The notes under the pieces are model-generated. The model was not told where the DNA came from. It searched no databases and saw only the letters and a program-made list of their open reading frames with translations. From positions 1 through 64,000 of the forward strand of contig JADJOH010000004.1 in the NCBI GenBank assembly GCA_016713925.1: a stretch of 64,000 nucleotides of DNA, given 5' to 3'. The stretch comes from Bacteroidota bacterium (lineage in GTDB: Bacteria; Bacteroidota; Bacteroidia; AKYH767-A; OLB10). Position numbers and translations under genes: made by a program. Positions 8,508-16,913 of this stretch are shown one piece after another (position 1 is the stretch's first letter; every line of letters starts with the position of its first letter).

Positions 8508-8642
8508 CCACTAACGTTTTGCAGCTACCCGAAGGTGGCGATTTCGAAGCACTTCACTGTCAGCCAAGCAGAAACTTTGATAGAAGCACAAAGCTTGATT
8601 TAACCACTGAACCGCCACTTTTGGGTAGGTGGTGTTACCAGC
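8508..8642 (-). repeat. attC site 5 (cassette A / cassette B)
   Basis: Left arm CCACTAACGTTTTGCAGC, TACCCGAAGGTGGCG; right arm CGCCACTTTTGGGTAGGTGG then TGTTACCAGCC. The outer bases GGCTGGTAAC (minus strand) are perfectly complementary over ten bases to GTTACCAGCC, the start of cassette A. Crossover near 8515. The arms are almost the same as those of attC 4. Confidence 0.9.
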
Positions 8643-8659
8643 CGTATTTCTTTCTGTCG

Positions 8660-10051
8660 TCAATATTTTGTCGTTACGCTATTTGAAAAACTACCTGAAT
8701 TATTTTTGCCTTTATAGTTTATTTGAACTCTATATTGTTTGTCCTTTTCAAAATTGTCAGAACGAACAATGAATGAGTTTAGTCCTTTTTTTGCTTTTGC
8801 CTTTGTTGTTGCAATAGTTTTACCTGCGTCATAATCTTGAATTTCAATTTCAACTTCTGTTTTGTCCACAAAATATATTATTACTTCAACTTCGTTTCTT
8901 TGCTTGCTGATTATATCTCTAATGTTATTTTCAGTCGTGATATATGTCCGTTCTCGCTTTTTGCCTTTTTCAACTCCTTTAATTTTCGTGTATGTAATTA
9001 TTCCTTGCACGTTACCAAATTCAATAAATGGCATTGGAAAGAAAGGTAAAATGTAATATCTGTATGGGTCGCTTTTGGCTTGAACGATTTTTTGATAAGT
9101 ATTTCCGTTTATTGTGTCATAGGTAACACCTTGTAGAAACAAGTCTTTACCGTTTTCTGTATCAATGATTTTCAATTCAGTTTTATATTCTTGGAAAGGG
9201 AACAAATTGATAGCCTACGTAATATCCACTGTCTGTAATTGCAACCAAAAGTTCTTCTGGTCTTTCGTAAGAACCACTTAAATAGTTATATCCTTCAACT
9301 TCAAATTTTAGTGCTTTTGTTTCATTTACAATTGTGTCGCTTTACATACTTAAATTCTTGAATTGTTTGTCTTGGTATTCAGCAAGATTTGTTGTGTCGT
9401 TATACCATTTTCTGCGATAAAATAATTGAATTTCATCACCTTTTTGTATGTCAAACTTTGTTGAAGCTGTGTAATTATTTTGCAACCCTTGGATATGCTT
9501 TGTAATTGTCGCCCATCAACTGCTTTGTATAAAACTGTCCGTTGCTTGAAACAACAAGAGATTGTAGGTCGGGAATAATCACAAGATAAATTTCTGAGTT
9601 GTCTGTTTGATAATATTTTCTTGGTGTTTTTCTGTCTGAACCAAACTGTCTCTTGGGTAACTGCTAGTGTGTCAATGAATTCAATTGAAATTTGCGTTTC
9701 TTTTCGAAGATTGTTCCTATCTGCTTATTGTTGGTTTGGTAGTTGATTTTATGAACGACTTTTTATTGTCGTCAAGCAGGCAATAAATACCATTAGCAAA
9801 AGTTTCGTAGAACGTTTTTTTGTCGTGTTGTTCGGAATAGTCCTTAAAGTCTGCCGTTTGGAATTTGTGATATTTTACGTTGTCAATAAGTGTATCTGCT
9901 AATCTGTTCTTGTTTGAAGTCCAATAAATTCGGTTTTTCTTGTCAAAGTAAGTCGCCTTGAAAAAAGTTTAGAATTCGCAAGTTCGTTTCTGGATTGTCC
10001 AAAAGTCAAACTACTGATTAGAAGTAATAATATAGTTAATGTCTGTTTCAT
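8660..10051 (-). pseudogene. Cassette A: secreted protein of about 460 residues, frameshifted
   Basis: Begins at the ATG at 10051 with a clear signal peptide MKQTLTILLLLISSLTFGQ, 30 bases after the presumed attI crossover. Broken frames then give LADTLIDNVKYHKFQTADF, FYETFANGIYCLLDDNKKS, EIQLFYRRKWYNDTTNLAEY-like text and, in the one long open part (8660-9205), FPFQEYKTELKIIDTENGKD, a hydrophobic FFPMPFIEFGN and a C-terminal VEVIIYFVDKTEVEIEIQDY ending in VTTKY. Beta-rich, exported, no family recognised. At least six indels. As the attI-proximal cassette it would be the most recently inserted one. Confidence 0.5.
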
Positions 10052-10059
10052 TCTCGGTG

Positions 10060-10150
10060 TCGTTCTAATATGGCTGGTAACGATTTATTGCCGATCATTC
10101 CTCTCACCCTATCTCACCCCGAAAGCCGGATGGGCGAATGTTTACGGCCT
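10060..10150 (-). promoter_or_regulatory. Presumed attI site downstream of the recombinase gene
   Basis: The first cassette starts at GTTACCAGCC (10072-10081 read on the minus strand), preceded by GGCAATAAATC with no paired attC arm. A cassette junction that lacks an attC on one side, lying about 70 bases from the recombinase stop codon, is what an attI looks like. Only the core is supported; recombinase-binding sites are not identified. Confidence 0.6.
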
Positions 10151-10151
10151 T

Positions 10152-11424
10152 TCAAAAGTATAACTTTTTGGGCGTATTCGGAAGCTTTAGGTTGTTGCTT
10201 TCCTCCGGTAATACATCAAACGGACTGACAATATGACGGAATTTCGTGGAGCTGACATGGGTGTAGCATTCTGTGGTTTTGATGTTTTTATGTCCTAACA
10301 AGGCCTGTAAGTCCCGGAGATTTGTTCCCATTTCTAAAAGATGCGTGGCATAACTATGCCTTAACCAATGGAGGGTGGCATCCTGTTTTCGTATCCCGCT
10401 TTTCCGGACAGCATTTTTGAATACCTGTTGTACCGAGCGCTCACTGTAAGGTTGACTGTCCAATTGCCCTTCAAAGAGAAATATTTTGGGTCGGTAAGCC
10501 TGGGCATAATCATTTAACAAGAGTAAGATACTCTCCGGTAAAGGAACCATCCTGTCTTTATTCCCCTTCGATTGGCGGATCATCAACAGCCGTTGTGAAG
10601 CTTCAATGTCTGTCAACCGGATCCGAATGACTTCTCCAAGTCTTAAACCACAAGCATATACCAGACTGATCATGGCCCGGTGCTTTAGATTTCCCAGCGT
10701 ATGGAAGATATTCGAAACCTCTTCCCGCGTGAGAAACTGCGGCAGATGGTATTCCTTCCGCGGTCGTTCCAGCATATCTGAACTCATATGGATGGAAAAA
10801 GTATGATTGTAAAAAGATTTGATAGCATTGATCGCCTGATTTTGATAGGAACGGGAGATTTTTTCTCTATTACAGGTATTGCATGTATTGACTTACATCT
10901 TCTTTTCGTACTTCTTTATGGTTTTTATCTCCTAACCAGATGAAGAACTGGCGCAAGGCCTGCGAATAAACTTCGATTGTTTTTGGAGCGTATTGCAGTC
11001 CCTTTAAATGATCACTCCATTTCATCAGATCAGGCATTGCACCGGAAGTACTTATTGCGGTAACTGCCTGAACAAGTGTTTTCGGAACAGACGGTCGAAC
11101 AGCAGGCACTTTAGGATAATTTTCCATAAGCGGCCGACCCTGCAAATTATTTCCGGTTTCCTTTGATGTGGGAGATGGTCCCGGTGGAAGAGATGAGACA
11201 TCCGCCGGAACAACGGTAATAGCTATTCCTTCCACCTCCCTTACCCGCATCAAAAACTCCTCCGTCCCCGGCCCATACCAGCTGCCCTTGGTCTTGCTCC
11301 AGCGAAGAGGTACCGCAGCACGCAGTTTCTCAATGATGGCTTTGTCGTATGCAAATTTCAATAGCCATATGGCTTGTCCCTTATGATTGCCCCTTTCGAG
11401 TCGCAAATCCGCCTTTTTGTTCAT
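10152..11424 (-). pseudogene. Tyrosine recombinase beside the cassette array, one frameshift
   Basis: Reads from the ATG at 11424 (MNKKADLRLERGNHKG) with the N-terminal block PLRWSKTKGSWYGP usual in Bacteroidota integrases, then a core-binding SAM-like domain (KWSDHLKGLQYAPKTIEVYS). The frame stops after VSQYMQYL near 10870; one base later it continues as ISRSYQNQAINAIKSFYNH and the catalytic domain. Catalytic residues are all present: Arg in CGLRLGEV, Lys in KGNKDRMVPLP, His-x-x-Arg in HWLRHSYATH, His in LLGHKNIKTTE, Tyr in ECYTHV, ending SPFDVL. The extra helix that marks integron integrases IntI between the Lys and His-x-x-Arg boxes is absent, so by sequence it is XerC/D-like. Its position and orientation make it the presumed array recombinase, with intI in the same direction as the cassettes. 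About 420 residues if the shift is repaired. Confidence 0.8.
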
Positions 11425-11593
11425 ACTACAAAACTCCGCATTCGTATTTGCATAAGTCGTATAGTAAACATTTGTATCCGTTTAATAAACCAACTATTCT
11501 TCAAAATCCAAATATCCACACTTCATCTCGTCAGAATCAACTCCGCGAGACGAGGTGAGCATGACGAGACGAGAACGCTTTCCGGGGATTTAC

Positions 11594-11601
11594 TACCTTT
11601 G
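11594..11601 (+). promoter_or_regulatory. Bacteroidota -7 box of the AI-2E family gene
   Basis: TACCTTTG fits TAnnTTTG and lies 7 bases before the ATG at 11609, so transcription should start at or next to the start codon. This also argues against the longer upstream start at 11555. Confidence 0.6.
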
Positions 11602-11608
11602 TCTTCCC

Positions 11609-12697
11609 ATGATCATCACCTCCTCTTCCCTTCTTAAAAAATTGCTGTTGCTGTTCCTGGTAATTGCCGGGTTGATCTTAGCAAAAAGCTTCCTCATGCC
11701 ATTGACCGTGGCCGGAGTGCTCGCCACCCTTTTTCTTCCGCTCAGTAAGCAACTCGAAAAACACGGTTTTCCAAAATGGCTCGCCGTACTTTCCTGCCTG
11801 CTGATCTTGCTCCTGGCAATGGCGGGAATTATTTCCATGCTGGGCTGGCAGATCTCCGAGCTGATCGATGACTTCGAACTGATTAAAATCAAAGCCCTCG
11901 AAACCGGCGCGCGCATCCAGCAATACCTCCTGATTCATCTCGGCATCTCCCTCGAAAAACAAATGCAGGTGCTCAAGGATCAGGAACACTATCTCCCCTC
12001 CACCCTGCAACTCTTCGCGGGGAAAATGGCGGGCATTTTTACGAATATCGTGCTGATCCTGGTGTATGTCTTCTGCTTTCTGTATTACCGAAATCATCTC
12101 AAACAATTCCTGCTGCGCCTCTCCCCAAAAGATCAACAACCGGAAATGGAACAGATCATCTACAGCACCTCGCGCGTTTCTCAGCAATACCTGCTCGGAC
12201 TTTCTAAAATGATCGTTTGCCTCTGGATCATGTACGGCATCGGCTTTTCAATCATCGGCGTAAAGAACGCGGTGATGTTCGCTATCCTCTGTGGCTTGCT
12301 GGAGATTAATCCCTATATCGGTAATCTCACCGGCACCCTGCTAACGCTGTTGGTAGCAGCAGTGAATGGCGCGAGTGTTCCGATGTTAGGAAGTATTGTG
12401 ATAGTGTATGGAAGCGTACAGCTCATTCAGGGATGGATCCTCGAGCCGCTCATCGTTGGACCGCAGGTAAAAATAAATCCGTTCACGACGATCCTTTCCC
12501 TTGTCATCGGTGAATTAATCTGGGGAATCCCGGGCATCTTCCTCGCCATTCCCGTCATTGCCATGCTGAAAATTGTTTTTGATCATATCGATTCCCTAAA
12601 GCCCTACGGCATGCTCATCGGTGAAATCAATACCGGCAAAAAAGAACCCGTATTCATCAAAAAAATATTAAGCATTGTGAAGTCCAAAGAGAAATAA
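11609..12697 (+). CDS. AI-2E family transporter (PerM/TqsA-like)
   Basis: 362 residues from the ATG at 11609. Hydrophobic segments: LLLLFLVIAGLILAKSFLMP near the N-terminus, WLAVLSCLLILLLAMAGII, then a long amphipathic part (residues 110-150), a span FTNIVLILVYVFCFLYY and four to five further spans to residue 330. The C-terminal half has the family signature GLLEINPYIGNLTGT and EPLIVGPQVKINPF with LVIGELIWGIPGIFLAIP. Known members are inner-membrane exporters, among them the autoinducer-2 exporter TqsA; substrates of most members are unknown. Monocistronic: the recombinase diverges upstream and 900 bp of repeats follow. Base composition is higher in GC than the cassette array to the left, marking the return to the core chromosome. 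Confidence 0.9.
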   Translation: MIITSSSLLKKLLLLFLVIAGLILAKSFLMPLTVAGVLATLFLPLSKQLEKHGFPKWLAVLSCLLILLLAMAGIISMLGWQISELIDDFELIKIKALETGARIQQYLLIHLGISLEKQMQVLKDQEHYLPSTLQLFAGKMAGIFTNIVLILVYVFCFLYYRNHLKQFLLRLSPKDQQPEMEQIIYSTSRVSQQYLLGLSKMIVCLWIMYGIGFSIIGVKNAVMFAILCGLLEINPYIGNLTGTLLTLLVAAVNGASVPMLGSIVIVYGSVQLIQGWILEPLIVGPQVKINPFTTILSLVIGELIWGIPGIFLAIPVIAMLKIVFDHIDSLKPYGMLIGEINTGKKEPVFIKKILSIVKSKEK

Positions 12698-13163
12698 TTA
12701 CTATTAATACTACTTCATTTTTTGCTTCGGATAAAAATGATTTTTCAACCACGGAGGCGTGGAGGACACGTAGGAGCACGGAGAATAGTGAAAAGATTTA
12801 TAATATAAATTGAATTCTTGGTCTTTAACGCTCCTTGCAGCAATCGGAAATAGAGCCTCACTCCACATTAAACCATCTAACCCATCTTTAGCTAGGCGTT
12901 GATAACGATTGAAAACATTACTTACAATTTCACATTGAGCCTAGGACACATTAATCCATCTAACCCATCTTCAAATTAACCATCTTCAAATCTTCAAATT
13001 TGGTTCCGGATGTTTATCGGCTATATCAAAATAAATAGGCGCATGAATGTTTGTTTTAACATAGAGATTTTAATGGGAACGCGGATTACACAGATTCTTT
13101 GAATTATCGCGGATTTTTTAACCGGCGAAATTAATATTGTCTTCAGCCATCTCTTTGTTCCTT
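12698..13163. other. Non-coding stretch with short dispersed repeats
   Basis: Contains a CACGGAGGCGTGGAGGACAC-type motif (12750-12785), two copies of CCATCTAACCCATCTT (12867-12975) and the first AT CCGC/GTT-rich dispersed repeat (13076-13120). No gene or RNA recognised. Confidence 0.5.
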
Positions 13164-13530
13164 AATTCCATCCGCGTTCATCTTTTAAATCCGTTTCATC
13201 CGTGTTCCCATTTCTACGGCCGCCTAAAATAATGCCCATAATTCCATCCGCGTAAATCGTTTAAATCCGTTTCATCCGTGTTCAAATTTCTACGGCCGCC
13301 TAAAATAATGCCCATAATTCCATCCCCGTTCATCTTTTAAATCCGTTTCATCCGTGTTCCCATTTCTACGGCCGCCTAAAATAATGCCCATAATTCCATC
13401 CGCGTAAATCGTTTAAATCCGTTTCATCCGTGTTCAAATTTCTACGGCCGCCTAAAATAATGCCCATAATTCCATCCGCGTTCATCTTTTAAATCCGTTT
13501 CATCCGTGTTCCCATTTCTGCGGCTCCCAA
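13164..13530. repeat. 76-bp tandem repeat with two alternating variants
   Basis: Five units start at 13164, 13240, 13316, 13392 and 13468. All share AATTCCATCC, TTTAAATCCGTTTCATCCG and CTACGGCCGCC. Units 1, 3 and 5 carry GTTCATCTTTT and GTTCCCATTTCT; units 2 and 4 carry GTAAATCGTTT and GTTCAAATTTCT. The array is therefore A-B-A-B-A, a 152-bp higher-order period. The unit is related to the dispersed repeats near 19.9, 20.4, 21.8 and 22.2 kb. Not coding. Confidence 0.85.
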
Positions 13531-13607
13531 AATATTGATCTGAGTTAGTAGTTTATTCATCTGTCGACTGGATTAAACCTTTCCCCGGTTTTTCTATCCA
13601 TGTCGGG

Positions 13608-13615
13608 TATATTTG
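13608..13615 (+). promoter_or_regulatory. -7 box of the ECF sigma operon
   Basis: TATATTTG, 7 bases before the ATG at 13623. Suggests a leaderless or nearly leaderless transcript for the five-gene operon. Confidence 0.6.
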
Positions 13616-13622
13616 CAGGCCC

Positions 13623-14141
13623 ATGAATTTCCAAACCCTCTATGAAGCACATAAGAACAAGGTGTATAATCTTGCGCTGCAATATGTGCAGAACAAAGAG
13701 GAAGCAGAAGAAATTACCCAGGATGTTTTTATGGTGATTTATAAAAAGATGGATGCCTTCCGCCACGAAGCCGGTGTCAGTACATGGATCTATCGCATCA
13801 CCATCAATAAGTCGATTGATCATCTCCGTACCCGTCAACGGAAACAGAAGCTGGTGTCCCTGTTACAGGTAATAGGTATTCGCCCCGACGAGATGGATCC
13901 GCCAGATTTCGATCATCCCGGTGTAAAGCTGGAGCAGAAAGAACGGATGCAGGAAATTTTTAAGGCGATCAATGCGCTGCCCGAACGTCAGAAGACCGTC
14001 CTCCTCCTGAATAAAATAGAAAAAGTTCCGCTGAGCGAAATCGCTCTCATCATGGACCTCTCCCCGAAAGCCGTGGAATCGCTGCTGATGCGGGCAAAGG
14101 CAGGACTGGAAAATAAATTAAAAGAAAACGAAGGAATCTAA
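13623..14141 (+). CDS. ECF-type RNA polymerase sigma factor
   Basis: 172 residues. Region 2 is seen at residues 1-75 (YEAHKNKVYNLALQYVQNKE, EITQDVFMVIYKKMDAF, STWIYRITINKSIDHLR) and region 4 at 115-165 (ALPERQKTVLLLNKIEKVPL, LSPKAVESLLMRAKAGL). The linker is long and Pro/Asp-rich, with no extra domain. First gene of a tight operon with a small membrane protein, a periplasmic metal-sensor-like protein, MbnP and MbnH. In CnrYXH-like systems the sigma factor is held by a membrane anti-sigma factor and released on metal sensing; the same logic is inferred here for copper. The start follows a -7 box by 7 bases. Confidence 0.92.
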   Translation: MNFQTLYEAHKNKVYNLALQYVQNKEEAEEITQDVFMVIYKKMDAFRHEAGVSTWIYRITINKSIDHLRTRQRKQKLVSLLQVIGIRPDEMDPPDFDHPGVKLEQKERMQEIFKAINALPERQKTVLLLNKIEKVPLSEIALIMDLSPKAVESLLMRAKAGLENKLKENEGI

Positions 14142-14164
14142 ACCGAAATACGTCTAACAAAGAA

Positions 14165-14425
14165 ATGAATCAACCTCTCGACTTTCTGAATCAGGTACAA
14201 CCGGCATCCATTCCCTCCGGAATGTACGAGCGTATCGTTCATCGCATCGAATCAGAGAAAAAAATGTCTTTTACCGGCACCACAGGAAAACTGGTCCTTG
14301 GCTGTTTTCTGCTCGTGCTGGTGGTCAATATCTCAACCCTGATCCACCGCAATGATGCCATCAGCGATGCGAAACAACTGGTGCGCGGCATGCAACTTTC
14401 TAACGATAACGACCTCTACAAATGA
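14165..14425 (+). CDS. Small membrane protein, probable anti-sigma factor
   Basis: 86 residues. A soluble N-terminus of about 40 residues (FLNQVQPASIPSGMYERIVH) precedes one membrane span (LVLGCFLLVLVVNISTLI, residues 43-60) and a short periplasmic tail. No zinc-finger motif of the usual anti-sigma domain. Small one-span proteins directly after an ECF gene (23 bases here) and overlapping the next gene by 4 bases are commonly the anti-sigma factor, for example CnrY. The role is inferred from context and topology. Confidence 0.6.
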   Translation: MNQPLDFLNQVQPASIPSGMYERIVHRIESEKKMSFTGTTGKLVLGCFLLVLVVNISTLIHRNDAISDAKQLVRGMQLSNDNDLYK

Positions 14426-14874
14426 ATAAACTGCGCTTCTTTACGATAGCCACTATTGTCCTGCTGGCAGTAAATATTTTCCTGCTCTGGAAAATGTCGG
14501 GTAACGGTGTGCATCCCCGCGACCGGCCCCGCAAAGCAGTAATCGAACGACTGGGTTTGGATGAGGAGCAAATTAAAAAGTACGATGTGCTGATTCAACA
14601 ACACCGGGCGATGGTGAAGCAATACAACGGGGAGTTCCGTCAATTGAAAAATGCACTCTATGGCACGCTCTCTTCCGGGGAAGGGAAGATAAATACCGAT
14701 TCATTGGTGGTGCTGATGGGGATGAAGCAGCAGGAAATCGAGAAATTGCACTACAGCCATTTTCAGGATATTCAGGCCCTCTGCACTCCCGAACAGGAAG
14801 AGAAATTCCATTCGCTCACGCAGGATATCGCAGCCATCTTCGCTCCTCCACATGCGGATAAAGAAAAAAAGTGA
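14422..14874 (+). CDS. Periplasmic metal-sensor-like protein (CpxP/ZraP/CnrX type)
   Basis: 150 residues with an N-terminal anchor (FFTIATIVLLAVNIFLLWKM) and an all-helical periplasmic domain. The pattern fits Spy/CpxP/CnrX-like proteins: RLGLDEEQIKKYDVLIQQHR, an L-x-L-x-x-Q block at residue 50, a middle helix KQYNGEFRQLKNALYGTL and the closing LCTPEQEEKFHSL. His-rich C-terminus (PPHADKEKK). Overlaps the previous gene (ATGA) and the next one. Inferred role: senses periplasmic metal or envelope stress and works with the small membrane protein to free the sigma factor. Confidence 0.75.
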   Translation: MNKLRFFTIATIVLLAVNIFLLWKMSGNGVHPRDRPRKAVIERLGLDEEQIKKYDVLIQQHRAMVKQYNGEFRQLKNALYGTLSSGEGKINTDSLVVLMGMKQQEIEKLHYSHFQDIQALCTPEQEEKFHSLTQDIAAIFAPPHADKEKK

Positions 14875-15563
14875 TGCGTAAAGTATTCGCTCTTACGGTT
14901 GCGTTCACCCTCGCATTTCTTGGCTCCTCCTCCACGGCTACCGCACAGTGGACCTTTCGCTTTAAACCGGTTATCGGGGGAAAAGAAATTTTTCCGGATA
15001 GTTGTTATCTCCTTTCGCACAACAACAAAACCGTCTGCATCTCTACATTGAAATTCTATATTTCAGGAATGGCATTGAAGAACGAGAAGAACAAAATCAT
15101 CAGGGAAAAAAAGAGTTTTCATCTGATAAATATTCAGGATACAAACAGCTTAACCATCTCTCCGCAGCTTTCAACAAATTTTCAGGCTTCTTCGCTGCAA
15201 TTCTTTCTCGGAATAGATAGCATCACCAACAGTGCAGGAGTGCAGGGCGGTTGCCTCGATCCGATGCAGGGCATGTACTGGACCTGGCTGAGTGGCTATA
15301 TCAATCTGAAACTGGAAGGTCATTATCCGTCCGACAGCACATCGTTTCAATACCATCTCGGCGGATACCGTGCTCCCTTTAATACATTGCAAACAGTAGA
15401 AATCGAAATTCCGAACAAAAAATATATTGAGATCCCGATCGACATAGAACACATATTCTCTCAAACAGACGCTTCTTTCCCGGATCATATTATGTCTCCC
15501 GGAAAAGAGGCGATGCAATTATCAAAGATAACGGCGACGATGTTCCCCTCTTCTGTGAAATGA
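14871..15563 (+). CDS. mbnP: MbnP family copper-binding protein
   Basis: 230 residues with signal peptide (FALTVAFTLAFLGSSSTATA). The fold features of MbnP are visible: FRFKPVIGGKEIF after the signal, the ISTLKFYISGMAL strand pair, LQFFLGIDSITNSAGVQGG, a QGMYWTWLSGYINLKLEG block and FQYHLGGYRAPFNTLQ. In known MbnP/MbnH pairs, a conserved Trp of MbnP is oxidised to kynurenine by MbnH and forms a copper site; the Trp residues of the MYWTWLSGY block are the natural candidates. The gene overlaps mbnH by 4 bases and the sensor gene by 4, so the products are made together. No methanobactin biosynthesis genes are nearby, as in most non-methanotroph MbnPH pairs. Confidence 0.85.
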   Translation: MMRKVFALTVAFTLAFLGSSSTATAQWTFRFKPVIGGKEIFPDSCYLLSHNNKTVCISTLKFYISGMALKNEKNKIIREKKSFHLINIQDTNSLTISPQLSTNFQASSLQFFLGIDSITNSAGVQGGCLDPMQGMYWTWLSGYINLKLEGHYPSDSTSFQYHLGGYRAPFNTLQTVEIEIPNKKYIEIPIDIEHIFSQTDASFPDHIMSPGKEAMQLSKITATMFPSSVK

Positions 15564-16612
15564 GCAAACAATTTCTCCTCGCCGCATTCATCCTGTTCTT
15601 GCTGGTCGCGTTTCGCAGCAGGGAGATGCCGCTGTTTGTTGCACCCCCTTCCTGGCCACAGCCGCACTGCGATTTCAGTGAAAATCCATTAACCGCTTCA
15701 AAGATTGCTCTAGGTCGCGTGTTGTTTTACGATCCCATCCTCTCCGCCGACAGCAGCACCTCCTGTTCCTCCTGCCATTCTTCCTACACCGCCTTCGCGC
15801 ATACCGACCACGCCCTCAGTCACTGCATCCACGACAGCATCGGCACCCGCAATGCGCCGGCATTGATGAATCTCGCCTGGAAGAAATCATTGATGTGGGA
15901 TGGGGCTGTTCATCACCTCGACCTGCAAGCCCTCGCTCCCATAGCTCATCCTGCGGAGATGGGGGAAGAATTGCAGCATCTGACCCAGAAACTCCAAAGC
16001 AATGGCATGTACCGCGTACTGTATAAAAAGGCTTTCGGCGATACATTGGTCACCGGTGAACGCACATTGAAGGCCATTGCCAAATTTATGTTGGTGCTGG
16101 TAAGTGCTCAATCGAAATACGATAGTGTGATGCAAGGGAAGACACAATTTACTTTACAGGAAAAAAAGGGCTACCGTTTGTATCAGCAACATTGTTCGGG
16201 TTGTCATGCAGAGCCGCTGTTCACCAATGATGAATTCGCATACAATGGTCTGCCTGCTGATCCGAAACTGAACGATAGCGGCAGAATGAAAATTACCGGC
16301 GATCCAAAAGATTCACTCCATTTCAAGGTGCCCACATTACGCAATATAGAAGTCTCCTACCCCTACATGCATGACGGAAGATTCATGAATCTGACCGCTG
16401 TCCTGAAACATTACAGTACAAGCGCATCATCTCTCCCACAAAACAATCCTAAACTTTCCCTCCCTCTTCCCCTAACACCTGCCGACCGCGTCGACCTTCT
16501 GGCCTTCCTTCTCACCCTGACCGATAAAAACTTCTTATTTAATCCCGATTTCGCCTACCCGAAAAAAATAATTGAACAGGCAACGAAGGAATCGGAACGT
16601 TTTAGGAAATAA
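15560..16612 (+). CDS. mbnH: MbnH-like di-haem enzyme (cytochrome c peroxidase/MauG family)
   Basis: 350 residues with an N-terminal signal or anchor (FLLAAFILFLLVAF). Two haem motifs: CSSCH at 69-73 and CSGCH at 212-216. Family blocks: IALGRVLFYDPILSAD before the first haem, GTRNAPALMNLAWKKSLMWD after it, AEMGEELQHLTQKL, and FKVPTLRNIEVSYPYMHDGR near residue 260. MbnH is the partner that modifies MbnP; cytochrome c peroxidases have the same overall plan, but the overlap with mbnP settles the choice. Acts in the periplasm. A decayed copy of its last 17 codons lies 200 bp downstream (16823-16889). Confidence 0.88.
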   Translation: MSKQFLLAAFILFLLVAFRSREMPLFVAPPSWPQPHCDFSENPLTASKIALGRVLFYDPILSADSSTSCSSCHSSYTAFAHTDHALSHCIHDSIGTRNAPALMNLAWKKSLMWDGAVHHLDLQALAPIAHPAEMGEELQHLTQKLQSNGMYRVLYKKAFGDTLVTGERTLKAIAKFMLVLVSAQSKYDSVMQGKTQFTLQEKKGYRLYQQHCSGCHAEPLFTNDEFAYNGLPADPKLNDSGRMKITGDPKDSLHFKVPTLRNIEVSYPYMHDGRFMNLTAVLKHYSTSASSLPQNNPKLSLPLPLTPADRVDLLAFLLTLTDKNFLFNPDFAYPKKIIEQATKESERFRK

Positions 16613-16913
16613 CTACGTTATCCGGTAAATAGTTTATGATAGCCGGAACAATAGAAAAGTTATGCCTTATCCCAATGAAAAATAACATGCTCTTCTATAT
16701 TCTTATTTAAAACGCAGCGATCGCAGCGGTTTATCATAACAAATCATAATAATCATAAAAAATCAGCGGCCTATCAGAATTTTATTCTCATGAAAAAATC
16801 CATTTGCGTTTTGAACCGTCCCCTACCCGAAAAAATAATTGACCCGGCAACGAAGGAATCAGAACGTAGCAAACGTCTAAGGAAATAAGTAACCTATCCG
16901 ACAGCCCATCTAC
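16613..16913. other. Intergenic stretch with a decayed mbnH 3' end
   Basis: Holds ACGCAGCGATCGCAGCGG and AATCATAATAATCATAAAAAA repeat-like text, then at about 16823-16889 a second copy of the mbnH end (ACCCGAAAAAATAATTGA, then ACGAAGGAATCAGAACG and AGGAAATAA). No separate gene. Confidence 0.55.

Noticed and set aside
10152..11424. Canonical integron integrase IntI
   Set aside because: The IntI-specific insert between the Lys and His-x-x-Arg boxes is missing; the protein is therefore called only a tyrosine recombinase beside the array.
13164..13530. CRISPR array
   Set aside because: Units are contiguous 76-bp repeats without unique spacers, and no cas genes are near.
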